Part shown: in pieces, positions 20,242-31,899 of the stretch
How the letters are laid out: the number at the start of each line of letters is the position of its first letter
Numbering within the stretch: the stretch's first letter is position 1
From: Phytophthora colocasiae
Lineage: Eukaryota; Oomycota; Peronosporomycetes; Peronosporales; Peronosporaceae
Direction: 5' to 3'
Length of the DNA: 64,000 nucleotides
Assembly: GCA_018806915.1 (NCBI GenBank)
Contig: JAGKQI010000105.1
Span: 3,100,001-3,164,000 of the forward strand
The notes under the pieces: generated by a model
What the model was told of the DNA's origin: nothing
The model's input: the letters and a program-made list of their open reading frames with translations, nothing else
The model's database searches: none
Program-made: the position numbers and the translations under genes

Positions 20242-22422
20242 TTATGGGGTATGTTGTCCAGCGTTCACACGAGCCACAACCTCTTGAATTGTCATTCTGT
20301 CCGTGTACTCGTCCAGCGATATGCACCTTTCACCAGGGTAGGCAAACTCAAAGATTTTACCCAACAGAATGGCATCAATTCTCTGCCTCGCACTTTTTCC
20401 AGACATCTCAGTCCCGACCACACTCAGGAATCCAAGCTTACTCTGATCTTCGTCACCTCCTCGAAGCCTATCGCCCCGATGGGCCAGGAAGCGAGGCATA
20501 AATGCGTCGAAAAGATAAAATGCGATCTTAATGTGCAGGCAGCGAAGCGTTTGGTTTTTCTGTAAAAGACCCAGCAAAATCTCCAAGTCTGTTCGTCGAA
20601 GAAGCCCTGTTTGCAGACGCAATCCCCGAAGCTTAGATTTTCCAGCCAACTCTGGGTTCGAGAGTTTTCTCGCCACGTTTTCCAGACATGACGTCGTGAT
20701 TTTTCGGGTCCACAAGTGTAATTCGGATACCGCGCAAGTTCCGGCGACTGAAGCATCGATCAGAGTAGAAAAGTCGTTAAGCTGCGCCGATCGCAGGATC
20801 AGATGAGTTAGGTTTGGACAGCAGGATATTAATCTCGTGAGGTATTCATTTGTGAATGCTTCGCACTCCAGATCCAGTCGCGTAATACGTTTCCCTACCA
20901 GACGTAGGAGGGACAAAGCTGCCGAAACATCTTCTGTCTTCAGCTTTAGAGATGTGAGCTTCATTTTGCCAGAATTTCGTAGACGTCTAATGGATATGAC
21001 AGACTGTCGCTTGATAAATCCACACCCGAAGCCTGGTAAGAGAACGCAAATCCAATTCTCGCGTTGGTACAATACCATAAATTCACCACTGTGCTTCAGC
21101 GTAACAAGAGGCTTGGAGAATATTCGTCGTACAGGTTCAGCTTCAATTCTTGTGCTACTCTTGATAGTAGCCATAGTAGTCTCGCTATGCGAGAAAGATA
21201 TCGTCTTGAAGTATGAGATGTCAATGAGAAGCTGCAACATTGCAGCCCCCCATTCTCGTTTCAACACGTCCTTCACGACTCTGACATCTTCTGTAGATAC
21301 GTTGCACTGGGATAAATCGAGATGCTGAAGCTTCGACGTTGATTGAGAATGGAACACAGAAGCCGCAAGCCAGCGCCACAGTATTTTTCGAGTATCACTG
21401 CGAATCCCCAGAGGTAATGACAGACATAGTTCCTCCAATGACTCAGCAAATGGCAGAGCAGAACATATAGAGCTGAAGAAGGTCATATCACTAAGATGTT
21501 GGCCTTTGAGTTGCAGAACACGGACTCGTGCTTTTATTCCCGTCGTATAGGTCATGTTCCATACCAACGTCCTGAACTCTCGGAGACGTTTACTTAAATT
21601 TCTCTCGGTGGGATTCCACCCAAAGTGAAGCTTCATTTCCTTCACTGGAACAATATAATTCTCTATGCCAACCATATTCGCGACTTCTTTCAATGTTCCT
21701 GATCTCTCGAGACAATGATACACGGATATAAAGCACTCCTTCAACCGGAAAGGAATCCACATCTTAATCATCTGTCGATCTTCCGATCCATTAGTTGTGA
21801 ACACACGTTTACATAAATTAGCGTATCCATTTGGACAATCCAGTCCACAGACAATTTGACTCGGCCACTTGTTGTCTTCCACATGTCTGCTTAAAATCTC
21901 CATCGTCAGTCGAAATCCAGGACTGTCATGTTGTTGATTTTCTGCCTGAATGAGATTTTCTATCACTGCAATTGATTCACTATGACGGAATTCTGCATCC
22001 TCCACTTGGAATAAAAACTGCAAAATATCTTCTGAAGGTTGTGGTTGTCCTCGTAGATGCAGGTGCTTCCATCTAGCAGCCCACTGAGGCTGTTGCTGCT
22101 CATAAAGCGGATCGTCAGGCCAGATTTCGCTCCAGAATTGCGGATTTTGTCGTAATGAAAATCCGTTGCAACAAGATAACACTGTCAACACTCGAAGACT
22201 CTCGCGGGTATTACGGAGAGCGGTATGACAAGAAGCCATATGCGATTTAAGCGTTATGACAACCCACGAATATGTCGGCACAATGGCCTCCAAGTCCCCA
22301 CGTAGCGACACATTCAACGAGCTGATAGCAGCACGTGCAATCCGATGCGCAGTCTCCAACGATAACATCGGAACCTTCGCCATCTTCACAGGGAGTTGAG
22401 ATATGACAAGAAAGGGTTCCAT
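20242..22422 (-). CDS. Leucine-rich-repeat-like protein, unknown function
   Basis: The frame encodes 726 aa; a start at 22383 (MAKVPMLSLETAHR) may be more natural than 22422. Irregular Leu-rich repeats are visible in the middle and C-terminal parts (for example LQHLDLSQCNVSTEDV, ITRLDLECEAFTNEYL, LTHLILRSAQLNDF, LRGLRLQTGLLRRTDLE), like the cysteine-containing and RI-type LRRs of eukaryotic intracellular proteins. There is no signal peptide or kinase domain. It probably binds proteins. It is head-to-head with the BFR1-like gene, 140-180 bp apart, and tail-to-head with the membrane-protein gene downstream. Confidence 0.7.
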   Translation of the reverse strand: MEPFLVISQLPVKMAKVPMLSLETAHRIARAAISSLNVSLRGDLEAIVPTYSWVVITLKSHMASCHTALRNTRESLRVLTVLSCCNGFSLRQNPQFWSEIWPDDPLYEQQQPQWAARWKHLHLRGQPQPSEDILQFLFQVEDAEFRHSESIAVIENLIQAENQQHDSPGFRLTMEILSRHVEDNKWPSQIVCGLDCPNGYANLCKRVFTTNGSEDRQMIKMWIPFRLKECFISVYHCLERSGTLKEVANMVGIENYIVPVKEMKLHFGWNPTERNLSKRLREFRTLVWNMTYTTGIKARVRVLQLKGQHLSDMTFFSSICSALPFAESLEELCLSLPLGIRSDTRKILWRWLAASVFHSQSTSKLQHLDLSQCNVSTEDVRVVKDVLKREWGAAMLQLLIDISYFKTISFSHSETTMATIKSSTRIEAEPVRRIFSKPLVTLKHSGEFMVLYQRENWICVLLPGFGCGFIKRQSVISIRRLRNSGKMKLTSLKLKTEDVSAALSLLRLVGKRITRLDLECEAFTNEYLTRLISCCPNLTHLILRSAQLNDFSTLIDASVAGTCAVSELHLWTRKITTSCLENVARKLSNPELAGKSKLRGLRLQTGLLRRTDLEILLGLLQKNQTLRCLHIKIAFYLFDAFMPRFLAHRGDRLRGGDEDQSKLGFLSVVGTEMSGKSARQRIDAILLGKIFEFAYPGERCISLDEYTDRMTIQEVVARVNAGQHTP

Positions 22423-22562
22423 ATATCCACTTCAACTTGATGTAGTCATATCGATACATATTGTACCAAATATTTCGTACATTTCAATCCACGTGGCAAT
22501 GCCAGTCATAACAGTCCCCCTTCATAGAGAGACCTGAGCCATATCAAGCGCACCCGAGAGAG
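22423..22562. promoter_or_regulatory. Shared promoter region, LRR-like gene / BFR1-like gene
   Basis: Only about 140 bp separates the two divergent start codons, so both promoters must lie in or overlap this stretch. I see no strong consensus initiator. Confidence 0.5.
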
Positions 22563-24086
22563 ATGAGCAGTGAAGAGTCCGTTGTTGCGGCCGTAGAGGA
22601 GATGGAGATCCCTGACGTGATCGAGCGTCTCCCCAAGCCTGACAAGGCCGAGCATGAAGCCAAGATCAACGTGCTGGACGCCGCCATCAAGAAGCTGCAG
22701 GCGCGTACGAACGTCATTCGCGCCGAGATGGACGCACTTAAGACGAACCGCGGTGGCTTCGGCGGTCCCATTCAAGAAGCCAAGGCTAAGTTCGCAGCGT
22801 TGCGCAATGAGAAGGAGAACCTCATCCAGCAACGCAACCAAATCACGGCCCGTCTGCGTCAAACCCGCGACGAGAAGGATTCGACCATCAAGTCTCAACG
22901 TAGCGCCCGTGCGAACCTCAAGTTCAACTCGGAAAGCGAGTATGACGATGCTATTTCTCAGCTTAAATACAAGCAGGAGACCAGCTCCATGTCGTTGAAC
23001 GAGGAAAAGCGTGTGATCAAGGAGATCGAGCAGCTGCAGGCTCAGAAGCAGCAGATCTCTGCCTTCTCGGGAGACCAAGGAGTTGTGGAGAAGCAGAACG
23101 AGAGCATTAAGGACGATCGTGCTTTGCAGACCAAGAAGAACGAGGAGATCGACGCTGTTCAGGAGAAACTCAATGAGCAGAAGAAAGAACTTGACGAGCT
23201 CTACCGTCTGAACGAGGAGGAGAACAAGAAGGACAAGTTCCCTGCCCTTGCTAAGGAACGGAAGGAGATTAAGGAGCAGCTGGACGAGAAGTTCACGGCC
23301 ATCAAGGCTCTGCGTAAGGAGTTCAAGGAGGCCAACGACAAGTACTACAACAACATCCGTCTTGTCCGTAAGAAGAAGGATCTTGAGCGTCAGAAGGAGG
23401 AGGAGGCCCGCAAGGCTGAGTACGAGGCGAAGCTTGCTGACTACGAAAAGGAGATGGCTAAGATCCACCCGTACCAGGACGAGATGGACCTCTGCGATGC
23501 TCTCGTTACTTTCCTTGAGAAGACCTATGCCAAGGAGCTGAAGGAGGTGCAGGACGAGAAGGCTGAGACTACTGCTGCACCCGTTGAGCTTGACGGCATG
23601 AAGCCCCTGCAGCGCAAGGAGGAAGACTTCATGATGCTTGGCGGTGGTAAGAAGGGCAAGAAGGGCCGCCAGGGCAAGAAGGCAAAGAAGCCCACGAAAC
23701 TGGTCCTGCCGCTTGCTCAGATGGAAGCTTTCAGCACTATTGGCCTGCTTCCCCCTGCCTCTGCTACTGCTGTGTCGGAGTCGCTGACTGCCGTGAAGGA
23801 GAAGAAGGTCTGGTTCAACGAGCAGACGTCGCGTGCCAAGGCCGAGAAGCCCGCTGCAGCTGCTGTTGATGTCGCTGAGCCTGCCAAGGAATCTTCTCCT
23901 AAGAAGAAGTCAAACAAGAACAAGAAGTTCAACGCCAGCGACAAGGATGCTTTCCCGTCTCTCGGTGGTGTTGCTGCTGAGCTTCCTTCGTCTATGTGGG
24001 GCCCGGGTATGCCTGCTCCCGTCGCTGCTGAGCCTGCTGTGGCGGCCGAGTTTGCTGGTGCCGACGTCGTGACGGAGGACGAGTAA
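22563..24086 (+). CDS. BFR1: BFR1-like coiled-coil protein
   Basis: The frame encodes 507 aa. Nearly all of residues 25-330 is highly charged coiled coil (LDAAIKKLQARTNVIRAEM and onward), followed by a Lys-rich block GGGKKGKKGRQGKKAKK and an Ala/Pro-rich tail. Order and spacing match Bfr1/'nuclear segregation protein' family members (yeast Bfr1 is 470 aa), RNA-binding proteins that associate with polysomes and mRNP complexes at the ER. Near-exclusive use of C/G-ending codons (AAG, GAG, CTC) marks a highly expressed gene, unlike its neighbours. No introns. The tail motif DAFPSLGG resembles a short eukaryotic mRNA-binding-protein motif. Confidence 0.82.
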   Translation: MSSEESVVAAVEEMEIPDVIERLPKPDKAEHEAKINVLDAAIKKLQARTNVIRAEMDALKTNRGGFGGPIQEAKAKFAALRNEKENLIQQRNQITARLRQTRDEKDSTIKSQRSARANLKFNSESEYDDAISQLKYKQETSSMSLNEEKRVIKEIEQLQAQKQQISAFSGDQGVVEKQNESIKDDRALQTKKNEEIDAVQEKLNEQKKELDELYRLNEEENKKDKFPALAKERKEIKEQLDEKFTAIKALRKEFKEANDKYYNNIRLVRKKKDLERQKEEEARKAEYEAKLADYEKEMAKIHPYQDEMDLCDALVTFLEKTYAKELKEVQDEKAETTAAPVELDGMKPLQRKEEDFMMLGGGKKGKKGRQGKKAKKPTKLVLPLAQMEAFSTIGLLPPASATAVSESLTAVKEKKVWFNEQTSRAKAEKPAAAAVDVAEPAKESSPKKKSNKNKKFNASDKDAFPSLGGVAAELPSSMWGPGMPAPVAAEPAVAAEFAGADVVTEDE

Positions 24087-24297
24087 GTCTTCTCATAGGA
24101 GTGGGTCAAGCTCAAGTGTGATCACCTCTGGACAAACAACAGAACGGAACCAAGCATGCATAAAGGGAGAGGGGCGCTCGCTTGTTGCCAAGGAAGAGCT
24201 TGTGGCGTCACTTGACTTTTACTGTAGCGCGTGCCTGCTTCCATATCGGTAGTAATACAGTAGATACTTCCAACGTTTATCGCATATAGTTCACGAC

Positions 24298-26700
24298 TTA
24301 CGCACTGTTAACGCTCTTGTCAACTTCGGCAAAGAGCTGCTGCATCCGCTCGTTCTTAAGCTTCTCACTTGTCAACATGATCTGCAGCAATTGGTCTGCT
24401 AACCTGTCCTTGAATACTTGTGTCTCCTCCACTTCCACTCGTGCCAGTTGAGCGTCACGCTGAAGCCGTCGAGTTCGTTGTAGCATGGGACGCAAAAAGC
24501 GCTCGTTGTAGGCCAACGAACGCTGCAACAGACGCAACTCTGCTGCTAGCTGCGGCACTAACATCTCGAGATGCTTCAAATTCCGTGCTGCTTCCTCATC
24601 TTCTTCGTCGTCAGTGTCATTTTCACCTCCCTGCAGCTCGTCTCCAGTATCAATGTAGCTTGAAATCAGAGGCAGACGCTCAAAGCAACTGGCCATACGC
24701 TCGTTAATGAAATCGAATGGGTTGATCCACGTCGAAAAAACCGAAGATGTAGTGCCTGTTGTGGACCCAGTGGTTGCCTCGGTAATTGCTGTTGCCATAA
24801 GCTTGCGGAACTTTGACCGCAGACGGTTTTTGATCTCGATACGCTCGTTCAATTCAATTGCTGCCTCCGATAATTCGTATGCTATAGCATATCGAACTGA
24901 CATCGCCGTGGCTTGAGCCTTCTCCGCTGCTTCAATCTTGTGTTGAAGGAAAACTGTATCACTCGCTACATCAGTATCAAAGCGCTGTAGCTTAGAGCGG
25001 ATCAATTCGAGAGACTTTCGTTTGGCAGCGACATCTTCGTCATGCTCAAGTGTAGGGAACAGCATACGGTGCTCGTCGGAAAGCGGCTTTTGTTGCAAGC
25101 GAAGTCTGAGATACTGCAATAAATACAAGCAAGGAATTAGTTTGGCACACAGTTCATGAATAGAGTAACAGCTTGTAATTGCGCACCTCGAGATGCCGCT
25201 CTTCCTTCAACTGTGTAAGACTGCTGCGCGTCACTTTATAGCTCAGTGCACGTTGCAGTAACACATCCGGGCTAAGCGCTTCCTCCAGACCCAATTTGGG
25301 GTTCTTACGGAAAAACTCGCTACACTGCTCCAAATCCTTATTACAATAAGCAAAGTACAGATTAGCAAGGCTAAGAGTCATTTCGGGTTTGCACTAGCTT
25401 ACCATTGTGAGTAGTTTCGGTCGCAACTCCGCAGTAATCGCAAGAGCAACTCGATATACAGCTTTCCAACCGTCAACTAGGAAAAGATCCCATACGCGCA
25501 CAAGCGATGGGGTGGTAAGCACACGAGCAAACACCGTCACAAACCACTACAAGGTAAGAGCAAACGTAAGTAACTCAAGAAAGCAAGGCGATTGTCAAGA
25601 TTTTGATTACCTGGGTGACGAGAATACTTGAGTGCATACCGATATGCCGAAAATGTGCCGATAGATCGTAGAAGTGAAGCTGCAAAAGCTGTTGAAAAAG
25701 GTAAATACACTGTGATAACCTGAATAAAGAGAGAACATCCACATTAAGCTTGGCCAGTCCAGATACTAGTTCCCGTAGAATACAAACGAACCCTGGCATT
25801 TTGTGTTTCCAAAGATCGGCCATACCCTTGCGCCGAATCAAGGAGATAGTTAGCCAAAACACGGCCTCTTGATCCGACAGTCCTTCAATGCCCAATTCTG
25901 CGATAGTCTGAGTATCTTTCACCACAAGTAGCAGCGCAGCGACTACGTAATTCATTCCCTTGAAATGTTATCATATCTGTCAGCTTTCCAACTTCAGGAA
26001 GACACCCACCCACCCCGAATTGACACGCACCTGGCAATATCCAATGTCACTGGAGTGAACAGCAACAGCCTTCAATACATTCCCCAACAGCCTTCTACCG
26101 TCACCTATTACCAACAACAGTGACTATCAATACCACCTACTCAATCTTAGACAAGCGATCCACCAACCTTCTTCTGAAAAGAAAGGATTCGCAGGAAAAG
26201 TGCGTTTAATATCTCGATCAATCTCCCCCTCCACTCCTGTAGTCTCCAGCTTTGCTTTGTCCTCCAGACTCTCAATCCCCGCCATCTTGAAGTAGTGCTC
26301 TCTACTGCTTAGTCCATCAGGGATCTCCTTCATTAGCGTCTTCACGTCACCAGCTTGCAGCCAATAGCTTCAACAAGATGTCAGCTTCACATCTACACAC
26401 AATTCAATGAACTAAAATATGGAGCACACCGAAATCTGTGAATGGGCGGAAACCCACCGACCCGAACCGCCAGCCGTAGCAGCTTCTGATGCTCCACCAG
26501 TTTACGTAGATTCCTACTTGTCAATGAGATAGCTTCTATTGCGTTTACCTACACACCAACATCGATGTAGAGTCAATACAACATATCATTGTGACAAGAA
26601 GATCGTGCGCTATTACCTGGACCCATTCATGCTGAATAAGGACGCGTAAAGCCCCCGCAAACTGTTCCTCAAGTGCGGTGTCGGACGTCGATCCGAGCAT
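24298..26700 (-). CDS. TBC-domain Rab GTPase-activating protein, 8 exons
   Basis: Exons rebuilt from the minus strand: 26617-26700, 26430-26548, 26168-26367, 26031-26104, 25611-25958, 25403-25546, 25187-25336, 24298-25113. All seven introns are GT-AG and 62-73 bp, and frame and phase agree throughout, giving 644 aa. TBC landmarks: VGGFPPIHRFRYWL, RDIKRTFP, the arginine-finger region around it, GYCQGMNYVVAALLL (glutamine finger YCQG), MPGFV, HIGMHSSILVTQWF, VWDLFLVDGWKAVYRVAL. The C-terminal 270 residues are coiled coil with an acidic patch NDTDDEEDEEAARN. TBC proteins switch off Rab GTPases in membrane traffic. It is head-to-head with the NAT9-like gene (107 bp between ATGs). Confidence 0.88.
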
Positions 26701-26807
26701 TTTTTCAAAGAGTGATTGTCAAAACATGATAATAATTTGGTGTTCACCACATCAACTATTATTTTGTGTCAACCACATCATCTTCTCTTTTTGGTTTAGC
26801 GGTCATC
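26701..26807. promoter_or_regulatory. Bidirectional promoter, TBC gene / NAT9-like gene
   Basis: 107 bp separates the divergent start codons. The stretch is AT-rich with CCACATCA twice (near 26745 and 26773). Both transcripts must start here or inside the opposite 5' region. Confidence 0.55.
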
Positions 26808-27851
26808 ATGAAGGCAAACGCTGGCGTCGTCATTGTACGCTACAGAGAGCTTTTATTATGTATAATGTACTATTTCTTATGGATAATATTGCTATATTAC
26901 TTGTACTGTAGACTGGCCAACAAGTGACACTGGTGCCGTACGAGAAGGAGCATGTGCCCAAGTATCACAACTGGATGAAGGACCCATGGCTGCAAGGTAC
27001 TGAATTTGTTCCCTTTCTGGTGGTACATTGACTCATATTTTTGTGTATTTATGTCGCAGAGATGACAGCATCTGAGCCTCTGTCTATTGAGGAGGAATTT
27101 GAGATGCAGAAGTCGTGGAGAGAAGATGCTGAGAGTGCGGAATAGGGTGGTTAACCTTTGTGTTATATGCAATTAGGATTAACCTTCTCTTCTGTTGTGA
27201 TTATTCTTTTTCAGAGTGTACGTTTATCGTTCTAGCCAAGGATGAAGGTGATGGGAAGCCTGGGGCATCATATACGGACAAGAACGCCGTTGATCGTGAG
27301 TTGATATTATGGTTGGATGTAAAAAAAATGACCTGGATTGATAGTTTTGCTTGTTGTAGGCATGGCTGGGGACGTTAACTTGTTCTTTAATGACTATGAT
27401 GACCCACTCGCGTGCGAGATGGAGATCATGATTGCTGAAGAGAAATACCGTCGCAAGGGCTTTGCTGAGGAAGCAGTGAAGCTCATGATGGCTTATGGTA
27501 TGAGTGATAGTAGTGTTGTTTTTTTTCAAAGATGAATGACTGACCCTTTGAATGATATGTCTCTGTAGCTACGTCAGAGCTCAAGGTCACCCGATTTATC
27601 TGCAAGATTATCGAGACGAACAACGCGTCCATCAAGCTCTTCGAAAAGTAAGGCTTCTCCCGATAAATATCGGCAATAATACTACTGCACTTGGAGTTCT
27701 GACACTCACCTATTCCTACAGGCTGGGATACGTGAAGTACAACTACGTCGCTGCGTTCGAGCAGATAGAGATGGAGTTGATTACCAAGGACAAGTATGCC
27801 GAGTTGGTCGACGCTGTACTCCAAGTTGCTATCATCCATTCACCACAATAG
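26808..27851 (+). CDS. NAT9: NAT9-like GNAT N-acetyltransferase, 7 exons
   Basis: Exons: 26808-26834, 26912-26996, 27060-27134, 27215-27295, 27360-27497, 27569-27647, 27722-27851. All introns are GT-AG, phases agree, and the product is 204 aa, the size of human NAT9. The first exon has only nine codons (MKANAGVVI). Family features: VTLVPYEKEHVPKYHNWM, LTASEPL-like TASEPLSIEEEFEMQ, SWREDAE-KCTF across a splice site, MAGDVNLF, and the acetyl-CoA-binding region EIMIAEEKYRRKGFAEEA (R/Q-x-x-G-x-A/G type loop KYRRKGFA). NAT9 proteins belong to the GNAT superfamily; animal NAT9 has been linked to microtubule stability. The substrate here is unknown. Confidence 0.92.
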
Positions 27852-27965
27852 AAGGTGGTATCGAATTCTCATCAGAGCAAAGAGAGCTGAGTTCAATGAA
27901 TGGATTCGTGAATAAGCTCGAGTTGATGATTTCCTGATAAATCAACGGTAACGGTCCCGAATTGA

Positions 27966-30900
27966 ATGGTCATTGAAGCGACGCGTCTACTTTGTTTCGT
28001 GTCCAGCATCCAGGAATCAATGCTACCCCAGCCTCCGTCTTCTTCTCAGGGATTAAGGCGAGCTAGTCGACTGGACAGAAGGACAATTTATCATCCTGCT
28101 GAGGTAACTCATCCTGATTTTATTCCTTCATCTTCTAACAAATGCAACTCGAACTTCCTCGTGTTCTGTTCACTGTAGATACCAACAGCTTTTCAAAGAG
28201 GTAATCGTGTATTCGAAGCATCTCGACCTATTACCAGCGAGGCGAAGCGATTCCACAATGCTAAGGATCGCTACGTAGCTGAGACTACGAGCTACTTTCC
28301 GAAGATTCGTGAGAGTGCTATTACGAGGGATAAACGGGAAAAACATACAACCCTGAACAAGCAAACTTGCCAAGTATGGAAAGAGTCACGTAGGCCAAAT
28401 GCAAAACAGCAGCAAGTAACATTGGCCAAACCATCGTTGACACTAGGTTGGTAGCACTTGCTCGGTTAATTTGAAGTGTTAACCTTTGTGGATTGTGTAG
28501 ACCAAGACGGCGTGGCTGCGATGCGTTTAGTCTTCGAAAGATGTGGGCGTTTAAAGGAGAAGGATTTTACTGCTGAGATGCTCTACGCTCTGAATGCGCA
28601 GGAGTTAGAGTGGGAACAACAGGTTTGTGCAGCAACAAGCCTAGTTAAGCAAATTACTGATTGATTGTACATGGTGTAAGGTGGCAATGGCACATGAGCT
28701 CAGTTGTCTATATCAACAAGCCGATCTTCATGGAGTAGGAGTGTTGACCTGGGAGGACCTTAGCTCAACTATCTTAGAGCCATCCGGTACGTAGGAGTGA
28801 TATAGTTTGCTTTGTTGCTCTGACATTGCCACTATTCATTTATTGTAGACACGTGCTCTCCCGATGAAGACACATCATCGCAACGGGTACGTGGTGTTTT
28901 CACGACGAAGTATCCAGTTAGGAGATTGATTAATTATCATAGGTGGGGTACCAAACCGATGCTCTTAATATGCCAGCAGAGCTACGCGGAATGGTAATGT
29001 ATTGTGCATCAGCTACATTTAAATCTGAACGTCATTTCATTTCGTACAGTATTATTTTGAAGGTGTGGGTAGGATGCTTCTACAAGATACAAGGCTAAAA
29101 GGCTTTCGACTGCTTGATGCCTCTAGCAATAGTGTTGTGAGTGAATTCAAGTGCCCCTCCAGGTATGTTCTGGTTTACGTGTTCTATTTAATTTTTTACG
29201 CGAACTGCTAACGATTCCAGGATTGTGCCAGGGGTATAAGTGTCTTGGATGCTGTGTATTCTCCAGTTGGCAGCTACGTGATAACAGCTTCTACTTCTTC
29301 AGTGATTACCTTGTACGACGTTGACAAGCTTCGAATACGCCAGGTAAATTTTTGTATAACTAGCATCATGAATTTCGATATTACTGACACATCGCTTTCA
29401 ACAACCAGCAAATTCCAACAGAGACCGTCCAAACAGCTCTAGAACTCGACCAGAATCCAGCAACCACACTACTTTATTCCTCTTCTACCAACGGACAGGT
29501 ACACGTATCAAACTTGGAGAACCTGTCGCGTGTTCACTCGTTTTTCCAAAAGGGCCATGAAGTCATGACTGATATCGCTGCTATCACCAGCACGTCACAT
29601 CTGGCCACTAGCTGTATGGACGGGAAAATTTACGTACTCGACTTACGGACTGAGCTCGTCGGGAAAGTTTTACAAGGGCATACCAAGGGAGTGACGATAT
29701 TAAAGTATTGTTCGGATAAGGGGTATCTTGTTAGCGGTGGTCTGGATCATTGCGTGAATCTATGGAGCCCACACTTCGAGCAGAAGATTGGGTCGTTGAA
29801 GGGCCATGAACACCAGTTAATCGGACTTGAAGTCATTCCAGACTCCCAACAAGTTATTTCAGCTGATGAAAGTGGTCTGATCAAAATCTGGGATCTGCGC
29901 AAGTTTGCTCCTGTTCGAGCTTTCAACCGAGAAGCGTACGTGAAGGGCCATGCTTTGCCTAGAGCACTTACTCGACCGATGCGCACCATGTGCTACATGC
30001 CATCTCGAAAACGAATCGCTATCGCGCACTCGACAATTTTTTTCGTGGATCTGTTGGATAAAGAGGAATTTGCTACTCAGCTTCAGAGGGAAACGCGTCC
30101 TGTGAGAGGTAATGACCGAGTTGAACACGCAAATGATGTTGAGGAATGTTCGAAGCCAATTGTGGTTATGCTTTACGGACCAAGCCACTTTATTGTGGTT
30201 ATAACACCTCGAGAATTTCAATCCTGGGCAGTAGATTCTGGAAAGCTTGTACATCGGGATAAGATGTCTCTCAAGGTTGATGTGACCAGCGTGGCGTTGG
30301 TGGAAGATCAGTACTCATGTATCCTGGGAACTGAGGATGGGACTGTAGCGCGTACCATGTTACCCCGTGGTGCTATAATTCTTTCCAAGCGTCTTCATTC
30401 AGCTGAAGTTGCAGCTATCCGGTGGGTTAGTGGGTCACGTCAAGTTGTATCGAGTTCATTTGATGGCACAGTTTTGATATCATTCTCGACAAACTTTGAG
30501 GTGATCCACACCCTCAATCACTGGCAAGGTCTTCAAAGCTTGGGCAACAATTGCATTGGGATATCTGAAAATTCAAAAGAAGAATCATTGAAGGTGCTGG
30601 ATGAAGAGTTCAAGAGACTTTTTCACTCAGGCGACTATCCGCAAACAGGAAAAATCACTACCGGTACTGGCAAAGCCTACGGAGTCTTGCATCCCCGTCC
30701 AAGTACTTACGGGAAAGTGTTATCAAGAAAAAATAAGTTTGAAGGTACTGAACTAGTTACGTTAACAGCCTTCCAGAAGAACGCGCGAACAAGGCAAAAG
30801 CTGAGACAACGGATGAACTTTTTGCGCAGAAGAAGCGCTGGCCCTGACGCTGCCGCAATTGACATCCACAACAACCTCCAACATTTGATAACGGTTTCTC

Positions 30901-31881
30901 CATTTGACGGCACATTTTGCGTGTGGAAGCTGAAAGGCGGCACTGTGGTTGCTTCTGGCAGTGTTAAGACTCAGTGTTCAACAGCGCACAATGAACCATC
31001 CAGATTGAAAACAGCTCTCGTCGGCTCAGTGACTTATCTTAACCCGTATCCGTATTTTGTGGTTGTGGAAGAAGGAAATCCAAGTCAGCTAACGATCTGG
31101 TCCAGCAAAGCCATTGTACCGGCCTTTCCGTACGGCTACCAACGTATTTTGAGCCTCCCGTATTCAGCCCCAACCCAAGAACAATGCACCATCCAACACT
31201 CAGAGGAGCATTTACCTCACAGTTCACACGGTGACATTATTGGTGCTACTACATGGATTTCTGGGTTTCCGAACTACAGCAACCTTTTTTGTGTCGGCGA
31301 TCGCCAAGGTATATGTTCCTAAAACAAGTCGTGTTTTGAATTGTATTAACTAAAATTGTTCTGTGGTTCTAGGCCAAGTAACCATTTACAATTTCGATAC
31401 CCTGTTCACGGAATTGGATGGTCTTCAGGCGTCATCCAAAGGCTCATCTGAGTGTAACGATACTGAAAGACTACTTTCTTCGCTCGTGACAATTCATAGC
31501 ACCTGGTTGGCACGAAATGGAGAGGCCATTCGAATCATGTCGGTGCTTCGCGGTAGTGAGGGGAGTTCGCCGATCCTTGCGGTCACATTTGATAGCGGAG
31601 CAACTTCATTTTTTACGACGGAAGGTCAATGTCTCGGAGGTTTAGATGATCAGTCGGTTTCCTGGCATCTGAGCACAGCGAGTTATCACGATTCAGCTGC
31701 GACGATGCTACACGAGATGAAAACTCAAAGAAGAATAGCACGAACACTTCAGCACCGACAGTTAAAGGAAGATTCGATTCGCAACTCAACTCCAACGACA
31801 AGACCCAGGACAACACCAACGGAATACTCAAAGCAACGACCAGGATTCTCTCGATTCGTTGCAGTGGCAAACCAGTTGTGA
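27966..31881 (+). CDS. WD40-repeat protein with EF-hand-like N-terminal region, 10 exons
   Basis: Exons: 27966-28103, 28179-28446, 28501-28622, 28681-28786, 28849-28886, 28943-28993, 29050-29136, 29221-29343, 29409-31308, 31373-31881. Introns are GT-AG, phases agree, and the product is 1,113 aa. The N-terminal segment DQDGVAAMRLVFERCG...GVGVLTWEDLSSTI looks like a degenerate EF-hand pair. From exon 8 onward there are WD repeats (SCMDGKIYVLDLR, SGGLDHCVNLWS, SADESGLIKIWDLR, SSSFDGTVLISF, VSPFDGTFCVWKL). The combination resembles the WDR49/WDR64/EFCAB8 group of ciliary proteins, which suggests a role in the flagellated zoospore; this is inference. It converges on hydrolase copy A, 18 bp between stops. 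The first exon start is the least certain part. Confidence 0.85.
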
Positions 31882-31899
31882 TACGTTTTAACATTTACA

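Noticed and set aside
22506..23468. 320-codon Leu/Val-rich frame opposite BFR1
   Set aside because: It is the mirror of a Lys/Glu-rich coiled coil with strong C/G third-position bias (AAG/GAG read as CTT/CTC), so an artefact.
25690..25740. Possible 40-bp intron in TBC exon 5
   Set aside because: A GT...AG can be drawn, but it is too short and breaks the frame; the exon is open and matches the TBC domain without it.
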